64,000 nucleotides of DNA from NCBI GenBank assembly GCA_963839685.1, contig CAWIVS010000010.1, positions 186,001-250,000 on the forward strand. The letters are read 5' to 3'. The notes beneath the pieces are model-generated. The model was not told the DNA's origin. It did no database searches and was given only the letters and a program-made list of their open reading frames with translations. This DNA comes from CADEED01 sp963839685. GTDB taxonomy: Bacteria; Pseudomonadota; Gammaproteobacteria; Steroidobacterales; Steroidobacteraceae. Below are positions 18,363 to 27,190 of the stretch, in pieces (position 1 is the stretch's first letter; each line of letters begins with the position of its first letter). The position numbers were made by a program, and so were the translations under genes.

Positions 18363-19213
18363 AGACCCAGGGCATGTTCAGCAAGACGATGCTGGCCTTC
18401 GGCTTCCTGTTCCTGTACGTACCCATCGTCTGCCTGGTCGTGTTCTCCTTCAACGATTCGCGCTCGGTGACGGTGTGGAACTTCGCCACTTCGCCGACGC
18501 TGAAATGGTACGCGCGCCTGATCTCGGACCAGCAGATCCTGTCCGCCGCGTGGGTGTCCATCCAGGTGGCGGCGATGTCGGCCAGCGGCGCGGTGATCCT
18601 GGGCACGCTGGCGGGCCTGGTGCTGTCACGCTTCGGCCCCTTCAAGGGGCGCGCGTTCCTGAGCGGCCTTACTACCGCCCCGCTGGTCATGCCCGAGGTG
18701 ATCACCGGCCTGTCGATGTTGCTGTTGTTTGTCTCGCTCGAGCAACTGTTTCGCGTGTTCTTTGGCGTGCAGTTCGACCGCGGCATCAGCACCATCACCA
18801 TCGCGCACATCACCTTCACCATGGCTTATGTCACGGTGGTCGTGCAGTCGCGCCTCACCAGCTTCGACGATTCGCTCGAAGAGGCCGCCCTCGACCTCGG
18901 AGCGCGGCCGGCGCGCGTGTTCTTCCGCATCACCGTTCCGCTGATCCTGCCCGCGATCCTGTCTGGCTGGCTGCTGGCCTTTACACTTTCATGGGATGAC
19001 CTGGTGGTCACGCAGTTCGTCTCGGGACCGGGCTCCAACACGCTGCCCATGGTCATATTTTCTCGTGTTCGACTAGGTGTAAACCCGGTCGTGAACGCAC
19101 TAGCAACCCTGATGGTCTTGATAGTGGCTCTCGGCGTCATCCTGTCGGCGGTACTCATGCGCCGCCAGGAGCAGCGCCGCAAACGCGAGGAACAGATGGC
19201 GGCCGCTGGCTAA
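18359..19213 (+). CDS. potI: Polyamine ABC transporter permease
   Basis: Second inner-membrane subunit, 284 residues with six membrane segments. The N-terminal LFLYVPIVCLVVFSFNDS is a PotC/PotI hallmark. The EAA loop reads EEAALDLGARPARVFFRITVPLILP. Last gene of the transport operon; a short gap leads to a small basic protein that may be co-transcribed. Confidence 0.92.
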   Translation: MKTQGMFSKTMLAFGFLFLYVPIVCLVVFSFNDSRSVTVWNFATSPTLKWYARLISDQQILSAAWVSIQVAAMSASGAVILGTLAGLVLSRFGPFKGRAFLSGLTTAPLVMPEVITGLSMLLLFVSLEQLFRVFFGVQFDRGISTITIAHITFTMAYVTVVVQSRLTSFDDSLEEAALDLGARPARVFFRITVPLILPAILSGWLLAFTLSWDDLVVTQFVSGPGSNTLPMVIFSRVRLGVNPVVNALATLMVLIVALGVILSAVLMRRQEQRRKREEQMAAAG

Positions 19214-19257
19214 CTACTGCTAAACTACTACCATCGACTTTGACGAGGATGCGATCA

Positions 19258-19494
19258 ATGGCAAAATCAGCCCGTAAACACAATGCTCCCTGGACTCCCG
19301 CGGATCTGAAGAAGATGCGCGCCCTGGCGAAATCCAAGCTTTCCGCGCGGCTCGCCGCCAAGGAACTTGGACGCTCCACCGGTGCGGTCAAGTACAAGGC
19401 AATGGTGGAAGGAATCCGCTTCCGCTACATCGACCAGCCGGCCGGTGTGCAGAAGAAGCTCGCCCGCAAGGCGAAGCGCGCCAAGAAGAAATAA
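19258..19494 (+). CDS. Small basic SANT/GcrA-like putative DNA-binding protein, copy 1
   Basis: A 78-residue, Lys/Arg-rich protein. Residues 12-55 (WTPADLKKMRALAKSKLSAR and on through LGRSTGAVKYKAM) resemble a helix-turn-helix of the SANT/Myb or GcrA type. The C-terminus is a Lys/Arg tail like those of nucleoid-associated proteins. ATG 19258 is preceded by GACGAGG. A second copy lies at 26986-27180 with the same core. No function is established; it may bind DNA as a regulator or nucleoid protein. Confidence 0.75.
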   Translation: MAKSARKHNAPWTPADLKKMRALAKSKLSARLAAKELGRSTGAVKYKAMVEGIRFRYIDQPAGVQKKLARKAKRAKKK

Positions 19495-19551
19495 GGCGTC
19501 CGACGCAGGCGCCGCGTACGGGGGTGCGCGGCTGCTTTGCGCAGCGTTCCG

Positions 19552-20769
19552 ATGAATCCTGGCAGCGGCACCTTCAGCAAACTGCCCGACGTCGGCACCA
19601 CGATCTTCACCGTGATGTCGCGCCGCGCCATAGAGCAGGGCGCGGTAAATGTAGGACAGGGTTTTCCTGACTACCCGATAGATCCCGACCTGGCCACCTG
19701 CGTCGCCGACGCGGTCGAGGCCGGTTTCAACCAGTACGCGCCCATGGAGGGCAGCGTGGCGCTGCGCGCCGCCATCGCCGCAAAGATCGTCGCAGCCGGT
19801 GGCCGCCGCGTGGACCCCGATACCGAGCTCACCGTGAGCTGCGGCGGCACCGAATCTATCTATTCGGCCATCCAGGCGGTGGTCGCGGCGGGCGACGACG
19901 CCATCATCTTCGACCCGGCCTACGACGCCTATGACCCGGCGATCCGCCTGGCCGGCGGGCGGTGCATCCACATTCCACTCGAGCCGCCGCATTTCCGTTA
20001 CGACTGGGAGCGGGTGCGCGCTTGCCTGAGCGACCGCACGCGGCTGATCATCATCAACAATCCACACAACCCGGCATGCACCGTGGCCACGGCCGCGGAT
20101 CTCGACATGCTGGCGATGCTGACACGGGACCGCCCCATCACCGTGCTGGCCGACGAAGTCTACGAACACGTGCAATACGACGGCCGCGTGCACCAGTCGG
20201 TCATGAACCACGCCGAGCTCAGCGAGCGCAGCTTCGCGGTGTATTCCTTCGGCAAGACGCTGCACATCACCGGCTGGCGCGTCGGATACTGCGTGGCGCC
20301 CGCGGCGATGACGCGCGAGCTGCGCAAGGTGCACCAGTTCAATACCTTCAGCATCGCTGCCCCGCTGCAGGAAGGTATCCGCCGGTATCTCGAACGTCAC
20401 CCGGATGTGTGGCGCGGGGTGGCGGCGTTTTTCAGCGCCAAGCGCGACCTGCTGCGCGAGCGGCTGGCCGGCAGTGGTCTGGCGATGCCGCCGGCGCAGG
20501 GCAGCTACTTTCAGCTCGCCGACTATTCAACATTGAATGGGCCGCTGGGTGATGAGCTGGCCGCCTGCAATGACGTCGAATTCACGGAGCGGCTCATCAA
20601 CGAGGCGGGGGTCGCGGTGATCCCGCTGTCACCGTTCTACCGGGAGCCGCCGGCACAGATGCGTATCGTGCGGTTGTGTGTGGCCAAGCGCGATGAAACG
20701 CTCATCGATGCCGCACGGCGTATCAGCGATTACACGGCGGGCAAGGGGCGCCGCGCGGACCAGTCATGA
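19552..20769 (+). CDS. ybdL: Methionine/glutamine aminotransferase (YbdL-type, class I PLP)
   Basis: Class I/II PLP aminotransferase of the YbdL/kynurenine aminotransferase (glutamine transaminase K) group, making methionine or other amino acids from their 2-oxo acids. 405 residues. Motifs: NVGQGFPDYP, GGTESIYSAIQA, NNPHNPACTV and the PLP lysine in SFGKTLHITGWRVGY near residue 233. The stop overlaps the ATG of a YafV-type omega-amidase. That pair is the known arrangement that makes transamination from glutamine irreversible, supporting methionine salvage. Confidence 0.87.
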   Translation: MNPGSGTFSKLPDVGTTIFTVMSRRAIEQGAVNVGQGFPDYPIDPDLATCVADAVEAGFNQYAPMEGSVALRAAIAAKIVAAGGRRVDPDTELTVSCGGTESIYSAIQAVVAAGDDAIIFDPAYDAYDPAIRLAGGRCIHIPLEPPHFRYDWERVRACLSDRTRLIIINNPHNPACTVATAADLDMLAMLTRDRPITVLADEVYEHVQYDGRVHQSVMNHAELSERSFAVYSFGKTLHITGWRVGYCVAPAAMTRELRKVHQFNTFSIAAPLQEGIRRYLERHPDVWRGVAAFFSAKRDLLRERLAGSGLAMPPAQGSYFQLADYSTLNGPLGDELAACNDVEFTERLINEAGVAVIPLSPFYREPPAQMRIVRLCVAKRDETLIDAARRISDYTAGKGRRADQS

Positions 20770-21546
20770 ACTTCCGCCTGAGTCTCGTCCAGCAACCGCT
20801 CGCCTGGCAGGACGCCGCGGCGAACCGTGCGCACTTTTCCCGGGTGCTCGCGCCGCTCGCGGGTACCACTGACCTGGTACTGCTCCCGGAGATGTTCACC
20901 AGCGGGTTCACCATGCAGCCCGAGGTCCACGCCGAAGCTGCCGACGGGGCGACCCGCGCGTGGATACTGCAACAGGCCCGGCTGCTCGATGCCGCCGTGG
21001 GTGGCAGCGTCGCCGTGAACGACCAGGGGCGCTACTTCAATCGCTTCATGCTCGCGACGCCGCACGGCGACCTGCACCAGTACGACAAACGACACCTGTT
21101 CCGCATGGGTGGCGAGCACCGCCACTACAGTGCTGGCGGCCGCGCGCAGATCTTCGAGTGGCGCGGCGTTCGCGTCTGTCCGCTGGTGTGTTACGACCTG
21201 CGCTTCCCGGTGTGGAGCCGGCGCCGCGCGCAGCTCGATTACGACCTGCTCACGTATTCCGCCAACTGGCCGGCGGCACGCCGCCACGCGTGGATGACGC
21301 TGCTGCGCGCCCGCGCGATCGAAAACCAGGCCTTCGTCGCGGGCGTGAATCGCGTCGGCGACGACGGCGCAGGGGATCGCGCACGTGGGCGACAGCGTCG
21401 TCGTGGATTTCGCCGGCCAGCCGCTGGCCGAGCTCGACGACCGCACCGGGATCACAACCGTCGTGCTCGACCTCGCGGCTTTACGCGCCTGGCGCGACAA
21501 GTTTCCCGCGCATCTGGATGCGGATGCCTTTATTCTCGAATCGTGA
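20766..21546 (+). pseudogene. yafV: Omega-amidase (YafV-type nitrilase family), frameshifted
   Basis: Carbon-nitrogen hydrolase that deamidates 2-oxoglutaramate, the by-product of glutamine transamination. The triad is complete: Glu42 in LPEMF, Lys108 in YDKRH and Cys142 in VCYDLRFP. The frame breaks in the GGGG run at about 21370-21374. Deleting one G gives GAGIAHVGDSVVVDF and a natural C-terminus ending in FILES at TGA 21544-21546, about 259 residues. Span is one base over a multiple of three. Coupled by ATGA to the aminotransferase. Likely intact in the organism. Confidence 0.87.
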
Positions 21547-21562
21547 AAATCACGCTCGAAAC

Positions 21563-22723
21563 ATGAAACCGCCCACGCTGGTCAACCACCCGCCGGACGT
21601 GTCGCCGCCGCCGGGCAATCAACCGGTGATTGCACCTATCTACCAGAGCGTCAAGTACGAGTTCGAGTCCGTCGACGAGACCCTGCGCATGTTGCGCGGC
21701 GAGAAGCCGGGTTATTTCTACATGCGGGCCAGCAACCCGACCACGCGCCAGCTCGAGCTGACACTGGCCCGGTTGCAGGGCCGTGATGACTGCCTGGCGA
21801 CTGCCTCCGGCGTGAATGCCATCGCGCAGACGCTGATCGCGCTCACCCGGCAGGGCGATCACATCCTGTGTTTCATCGAAACTTACGGACCGACGCGCAA
21901 CATCATCCGCCGCCTGCTGTCGCGCTTCGGAATCGAGCACACGTTATTGTCGATCGAGGACCTGGCCGGGGTCGAAAATGTCCTGGCTTCGCGTCCCACG
22001 CGGCTGGTGATGTTCGAAAGCCCCACCAACCCGGTCACCAAGATCGCCGACATCGAGCGGCTGGTTGAACTGACGCATCGTCATGGCGCACTCGCCGTCA
22101 TCGACAACACCTTTGCCGGCTTCCACCAGCACGGTGAGTACGACATCGATCTGTTCGTTCACAGTCTCACCAAGTACGCCTCGGGGACTGGAGACGTCAT
22201 GGGCGGCGCGGTCATCGGGCGTCACGAACTCATCGAAGCCATGCGGCCGGATTTTTCGGTGCTCGGCGCGCTGCTGGACCCGCACGCCGCATTCCTGATC
22301 CAGCGAGGGTTGAAGACCTATTTCGTTCGTTACCGGGAACAGTCGCGCGCGGCCCAGGCCATTGCGGAGCACCTGGCGGCGCATGCCGCCGTGGCGTGTG
22401 TGCATTACCCGGGGCTTCCGGGCCACCCGCAATTTGCGCTCGCGCAGAAGCAGATGCGCGATGCCGGCACGGTGGTGAGTTTCGACCTCAGGCAGGGCAG
22501 CGAGGCGGCGCGCGGCTTCAGCGAGCGACTCAACCTGTTCGCCCTTACCGCCAGCCTCGGCAGCACCGACTCGCTGGTGATGCCGCCGCAACTGGTCGGC
22601 AGCCGCGATTTCACGGCCGAACAGTTGCGTTTGTCCGGCATCGGCCCGGGCACGGTCCGCCTGTCGATCGGACTCGAGGATGTCGGCGATCTCATCGCCG
22701 ACATCGACCAGGCTCTCGGATAA
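21563..22723 (+). CDS. Trans-sulfuration (Cys/Met metabolism) PLP-dependent enzyme
   Basis: PLP enzyme of the cystathionine gamma-synthase/cystathionine or methionine gamma-lyase family, 386 residues. Motifs: YMRASNPTTRQLE near residue 53, the ring-stacking Tyr in ETYGPTRN, FESPTNP and the PLP lysine K204 in SLTKYASGTGD. The ATG lies 16 bases after the omega-amidase stop. Neighbours indicate sulfur amino acid metabolism. Which reaction it performs cannot be decided from these motifs. Confidence 0.85.
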   Translation: MKPPTLVNHPPDVSPPPGNQPVIAPIYQSVKYEFESVDETLRMLRGEKPGYFYMRASNPTTRQLELTLARLQGRDDCLATASGVNAIAQTLIALTRQGDHILCFIETYGPTRNIIRRLLSRFGIEHTLLSIEDLAGVENVLASRPTRLVMFESPTNPVTKIADIERLVELTHRHGALAVIDNTFAGFHQHGEYDIDLFVHSLTKYASGTGDVMGGAVIGRHELIEAMRPDFSVLGALLDPHAAFLIQRGLKTYFVRYREQSRAAQAIAEHLAAHAAVACVHYPGLPGHPQFALAQKQMRDAGTVVSFDLRQGSEAARGFSERLNLFALTASLGSTDSLVMPPQLVGSRDFTAEQLRLSGIGPGTVRLSIGLEDVGDLIADIDQALG

Positions 22724-22792
22724 ATTCGATCCCATCACAGCACGCAAGGCGCGCAGTCGGGACAATCGCCCGATTCCCAGGCGAGCGAGCTT

Positions 22793-23527
22793 ATGTCGAA
22801 TCGTCTCAATCCTTCGTTCAACGACGCACTCGATGCGCGCCGCGCCATCACCGCTGAAGTCCGTGAGCGACTGCGCGTGCCGCCACCATCACCATTCGAC
22901 TGGAGCGGGTTTGATCCGGCGACTGTCCTGCAAGGCAACAGTGGCGCCACCGACCTGCGCCTCGTGACTCTCGGTCAGTTGTTGTGTACTGCGCCGGCCC
23001 GTTCGGCGGAGCTGCGCGCGATGTGGAAAGAGTGCGTGGTCACCGCGGCCTTCGCTTTGCAGCTGGCACCGCGTCTCGGCGGCGACGGCAATACCAGCGC
23101 CATCGCCGGCCTGCTGCATCGGCTGGGAGACATGCTGACGATTCGCGCCATCGCCGAGGTCGAACACGCTTCGCATGTGCGGCTGGACTCGGCCAGCAAG
23201 GCCGATCTGTGTGCCGTACATGGTGGCGAATTGCTGGAACGTGCGGTGCGTGCCTGGGGCATCCCGGCGCGTGCGGCCGCCACCGCCGCCGAATGGCGGC
23301 GCCTGCGGGAATTTCCGGGCGCCGCGGCCGATGCCGCCGCCGTGTACCTGGCGCGTTTGTTTGCCATCGAGCTGATCGCGCCGCAGTTCTGCGCGCCCGG
23401 CGTGATCGACTGTGCCATGGAAGAGATGGGCCTGGATGATTGTCAGGGGCTGCGCCCCACAATGGAAAACGCCGGCCAGGGGCCGGCGTCCATGATGGAA
23501 AGATTAGCTTCGCTCACATGTTTCTGA
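22793..23527 (+). CDS. HDOD domain-containing protein
   Basis: 244-residue protein whose central part resembles the HDOD (HD-related output) signalling domain: AIAGLLHRLGDMLTIRA and a second HGGELLERAVRAWGIP segment. Metal ligands of true HD phosphohydrolases are mostly absent, as usual for HDOD. The final 20 or so codons run across the icd terminator hairpin and 14 bases into icd, so the native C-terminus may be earlier or frameshifted. A regulatory role is inferred from the domain only. Confidence 0.7.
   Translation: MSNRLNPSFNDALDARRAITAEVRERLRVPPPSPFDWSGFDPATVLQGNSGATDLRLVTLGQLLCTAPARSAELRAMWKECVVTAAFALQLAPRLGGDGNTSAIAGLLHRLGDMLTIRAIAEVEHASHVRLDSASKADLCAVHGGELLERAVRAWGIPARAAATAAEWRRLREFPGAAADAAAVYLARLFAIELIAPQFCAPGVIDCAMEEMGLDDCQGLRPTMENAGQGPASMMERLASLTCF
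23466..23489 (-). terminator. Rho-independent terminator of icd
   Basis: On the minus strand ACGCCGGCC, a 3-base loop and GGCCGGCGT form a perfect 9-bp stem followed by TTTT, 25 bases past the icd stop. It sits inside the 3' end of the convergent HDOD reading frame. Confidence 0.85.
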
Positions 23528-24824
23528 TGAGCGCGTCGCCGAATTCCGAGCACTTCACTTCCTTCGCGCCTTCCATGAGTCGCGCGAAGTCGTAGGTGAC
23601 GATCTTCTGGGCGATGGTCTTGTCCATCGCGGAAATGATGGCGTCGGCCGCCTCGGTCCAGCCCATGTAACGCAGCATCATCTCGCCCGACAGGATCACC
23701 GAGCCCGGATTCACCTTGTCGAGGTCCGCGTACTTGGGCGCCGTGCCGTGCGTGGCTTCGAACACGGCGTGCCCGGTCACGTAGTTGATGTTGGCGCCCG
23801 GCGCGATACCGATGCCACCCACCTGCGCGGCCAGGGCGTCGGACAAATAGTCGCCGTTGAGATTCGTCGTCGCGATCACGTCGAACTCATCCGGGCGTGT
23901 CAGCACCTGCTGCAAGGCGATGTCGGCGATCGCGTCCTTCACGAGGATTTTGCCGGTCTTGAGCGCCGCGGCCTGTTCATCGTTGGCGGCCTTTTCGCCC
24001 GACGCCGCCTTGGTGCGGCCCCACTGTTCCCAGGTGTAGAACGTGCTTGCGAACTCCGGGCTCTCCGCGAGCGCGTAGGACCAGTTGCGGAAGGCGCCCT
24101 CGGTGAACTTCTGGATGTTGCCCTTGTGCACGATGGTCACACTGCGGCGCTGGTTGATCACCGCGTATTCCAGCGCCGATTTGAACAGCCGCTCGGTGCC
24201 TTCCTGCGACACGGGCTTGAAGCCGATACCGGAAGTTTCCGGAAAGCGGATCTTGGCGTAGGCCTTCGGGAAGGCCTGCTTGAACAGCTCCTTGAATTTC
24301 CTGTTTTCTTCGGTGCCGTGCTCGAACTCGATGCCGGCATAGATGTCTTCGGTGTTCTCGCGGAAGATCACCATGTCGACCTTTTCCGGAGCCTTGACCG
24401 GCGAGGGCACGCCCTTGAACCAGCGCACCGGCCGCAGGCACACGTACAGGTCTAACAACTGTCGCAGCGCGACGTTCAGTGAGCGGATGCCACCGCCCAC
24501 GGGCGTGGTCAGGGGCCCCTTGATGGACACCAGGTATTCGCGGCAGGCCTCGACGGTCTCGTCGGGCAGCCAGCTCTTGAAGAGGTTGAATGACTTCTCG
24601 CCCGCGTAGATTTCCAGCCAGTGGATCCTGCGCTTGCCGCCATAGGCCTTTTGCACGGCGGCGTCCATGACCCGTACGCTGGCGCGCCAGATGTCCCGGC
24701 CCGTCCCGTCACCCTCGATAAATGGAATGATGGGTTGATCCGGAACGGAGAGCTTGCCGTTCTGGATGGAAATTTTTGCGCCGCCGGCGGGCGGGCTGAC
24801 CTTGGGACTCGTCGGGGTAGACAT
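23514..24824 (-). CDS. icd: Isocitrate dehydrogenase (NADP-dependent)
   Basis: TCA-cycle enzyme converting isocitrate to 2-oxoglutarate with NADP reduction. 436 residues, intact. Substrate site GGGIRSLNVALRQ (Ser115, Asn117, Arg121) and Arg131 match E. coli Icd, in which the equivalent Ser is phosphorylated by AceK. NADP determinants lie in HGTAPKYADLDKVNPGSVIL (Lys and Tyr after the HGTAP motif). It is transcribed alone between two convergent or divergent neighbours and has its own terminator. Confidence 0.97.
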   Translation of the reverse strand: MSTPTSPKVSPPAGGAKISIQNGKLSVPDQPIIPFIEGDGTGRDIWRASVRVMDAAVQKAYGGKRRIHWLEIYAGEKSFNLFKSWLPDETVEACREYLVSIKGPLTTPVGGGIRSLNVALRQLLDLYVCLRPVRWFKGVPSPVKAPEKVDMVIFRENTEDIYAGIEFEHGTEENRKFKELFKQAFPKAYAKIRFPETSGIGFKPVSQEGTERLFKSALEYAVINQRRSVTIVHKGNIQKFTEGAFRNWSYALAESPEFASTFYTWEQWGRTKAASGEKAANDEQAAALKTGKILVKDAIADIALQQVLTRPDEFDVIATTNLNGDYLSDALAAQVGGIGIAPGANINYVTGHAVFEATHGTAPKYADLDKVNPGSVILSGEMMLRYMGWTEAADAIISAMDKTIAQKIVTYDFARLMEGAKEVKCSEFGDALIRNM

Positions 24825-24956
24825 CTTGCAGTGCTTTCTCGAGGGTACGAAAAGAGGGGCGCGATCCTAGCACAACACTTGACGCGGGCTTTTCACTCAC
24901 CCTTTTCCTTGATCCCATTTTCATGGACAAGAGGGCCTGTAATATGCGGGCCGACC

Positions 24957-26049
24957 ATGACACGCACGCTGAACTCGACACCACTCAACGATGGCTTTGC
25001 AATGCCGGCGGAGTTTGCACCGCACGCTGGCTGCTGGATGCTCTGGCCCGAGCGGCCCGACAATTGGCGCCTGGGCGCACAACCGGCGCAGCTGGCCTTT
25101 GCCGAAGTCGCCGCGGCCATCGCCCGCTTCGAACCGGTCACCATGGGCGTATCGAGGGAACATTTTGAATTCGCACGCACCCGGCTGCCGGCGCAGATCC
25201 GCGTCGTCGAGATGTCGCACGACGACTCATGGATGCGCGACGTCGGCCCGACTTTCGTCACCAACAAGAAGGGCATGAAGCGCGGCGTGGACTGGCGCTT
25301 CAACTCCTGGGGCGGATTGCGCAACGGGCTGTACTTCCCCTGGGACCAGGATGACCTCGTCGCGCAGAAGGTTCTCGAAATCGAGGGCCACGATCGATAC
25401 CGGGCGCCCATCATCAACGAGGGCGGCGCGGTACACGTCGACGGCCAGGGCACGGCGCTGGTGACGGAGTCCGTGAGTCTCAATCCAAACCGCAACCCCG
25501 ATCTCGGCAAGGAGGACATCGAGCGGCACCTGATGTCCTACCTGGGCGTACAAACCGTCATCTGGCTGGGAGACGGGGTTGTCGACGACGAGACCGGAGG
25601 TCACATCGACAATCTCGCGTGTTTCGTGAAGCCCGGCGCCGTGGCCCTCACCTGGACCGAAAACAAGCGCGATCCGCAATACAGCAGTGTCGCGCGACGC
25701 GCTCGACCGGCTCGCCGCGGCGCGTGATGCGCACGGGCGGAAGATCTCGGTAATCAAGCTGCCGATGCCGGGACCGATGCACTACACGCCGGAAGAAGCG
25801 GCGGGAGTGCTGGTGCGCGATCAGATCCGTGGCCGCCTCGCCGGCATGCGCCTGGCGGCGAGCTACGTGAATTTCTACGTCGCGAACAGCGGCATCGTGA
25901 TGCCGCTGCTCGATCCGCGCACCGACAAGGCTGCCGCCGCGCAGCTCAAGCGCGCATTTCCCGGACGCAAGGTCGTGGGAGTGCCGGCGCGCGAGATCCT
26001 GTTAGGCGGCGGAAACATCCATTGCATCACCCAGCAGGTACCCCGATGA
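24957..26049 (+). pseudogene. aguA: Agmatine deiminase (peptidylarginine deiminase family), frameshifted
   Basis: Converts agmatine to N-carbamoylputrescine and ammonia, feeding putrescine synthesis from arginine. Motifs: MSHDDSWMRDVGPTF, EGGAVHVDGQG, DDETGGHIDN and the catalytic Cys in GGGNIHCITQQ at the C-terminus. The frame breaks at about 25685 just after DPQYS. The rest (SRDALDRLAAARDAHGRK onward) is in another frame, joined by deleting one base, for about 363 residues. No aguB lies in the window. The stop overlaps the next gene's ATG (26046-26049). Probably a consensus error. Confidence 0.88.
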
Positions 26050-26877
26050 CCCAGCGCCCCGTGCCGCGACGCGACATTCCTGAACGGCTCAGAGTCCGGC
26101 CAGGATCCCGCCTCAAACTGTCGGACGCGGACGCCGACCGGTGCCTGGGCTGGGAACGAGGAAAAGGGCGCCCCCGCCACGGCCGAGAATCTCAAACGTC
26201 TCGAGGAGCTGCAGTACAAGATGTATGCGGATGGCCGCTTCGCGATGCTGGTCGCCCTGCAGGCCATCGACGGCGGCGGCAAGGACAGCACCATCCGCAG
26301 GGTGTTTGGAGCCTTCAACCCCCAGGGCTGCACGGTCACCGCCTTCAAGGCGCCGAGCGCCGAGGAGTTGCGCCACGACTTCCTGTGGCGGATTCACCGG
26401 CACGTACCGCCGCGGGGCGAACTCGGGGTATTCAACCGCTCGCACTACGAAGACGTGCTGATCGTGCGCGTCAACGACCTGGTGCCCGAGGATGTCTGGA
26501 GCAGGCGCTACGAGCAGATCAACGAATTCGAGCGCTTGCTAGACGCTTCCGGCACCCGCGTTGTAAAAATTTTCCTGCACATCAGCAAGGACGAACAGCG
26601 CGCGCGCTTCCAGGAGCGCCTCAACGATCGGCGCAAGAACTGGAAATTCGACACCGGCGATCTGGAAAAACGGCAACAGTGGGCCGCCTACACACGCGCG
26701 TTCGAGGCCATGTTTGCGCGTTGTTCCACGGATTACGCGCCCTGGTACATAGTTCCCGCAAACCGCAAATGGTTCCGCGATTTTGCGGTGTCACAAATCC
26801 TTATTTACGAATTCGAGCAGCTGCCATTAAGGTTCCCCGCTCCTAACTTCGATCCGCGGACTATCAAGCTGGCGTGA
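26046..26877 (+). pseudogene. PPK2 family polyphosphate kinase, frameshifted near 5' end
   Basis: Kinase that uses polyphosphate to phosphorylate nucleoside mono- or diphosphates. Walker A-like AIDGGGKDSTIRRVF, Walker B-like NRSHYEDVLIVRV, the lid region KFDTGDLEKRQQW and the APWYIVPANRKWFRDF tail are all present. The ATG at 26046 overlaps the agmatine deiminase stop. At about 26152 a GGG carries an extra G: with GG the reading becomes LGWNEEKGAPATAENLKRL and runs into the conserved part, giving about 276 residues. Otherwise only an internal ATG at 26221 would be available, truncating the domain. Confidence 0.85.
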
Positions 26878-26985
26878 GGTTGATAGGCGTCGGCCTAGCA
26901 TTGTCGGCATCCGGCGACGCTGGCTTCCTGCCTGGGTATTGTTGTTAGACTAGGCGCCCACCACCATGACGAAGAGGACTCCCGA

Positions 26986-27180
26986 ATGGCTGCCAAGAAG
27001 AAGGGTGCACGGCACATGCGCGAATGGTCAGCCGGCGACATGAAGAAGCTGCGCCAGTTCGCCAAGCAGAGAGTCTCGGCGCGCGTCGCGGCGCAGAAAC
27101 TGGGTCGCTCACCGGGTGCGGTGCGCTACAAGGCCATGATGGAAGGCGTGTCCTTCCGTTCCATCAATCGCAGGAAATAA
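26986..27180 (+). CDS. Small basic SANT/GcrA-like putative DNA-binding protein, copy 2
   Basis: 64-residue paralogue of the protein at 19258-19494. The aligned core is WSAGDMKKLRQFAKQRVSAR then VAAQKLGRSPGAVRYKAMMEGVSFR; the long Lys tail of copy 1 is missing. Residues LGRS.GAV and YKAM are identical in both copies, marking the likely recognition helix. Preceded by AGGAC and transcribed alone. No function is known. Confidence 0.75.
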   Translation: MAAKKKGARHMREWSAGDMKKLRQFAKQRVSARVAAQKLGRSPGAVRYKAMMEGVSFRSINRRK

Positions 27181-27190
27181 GCGGGTCCGC

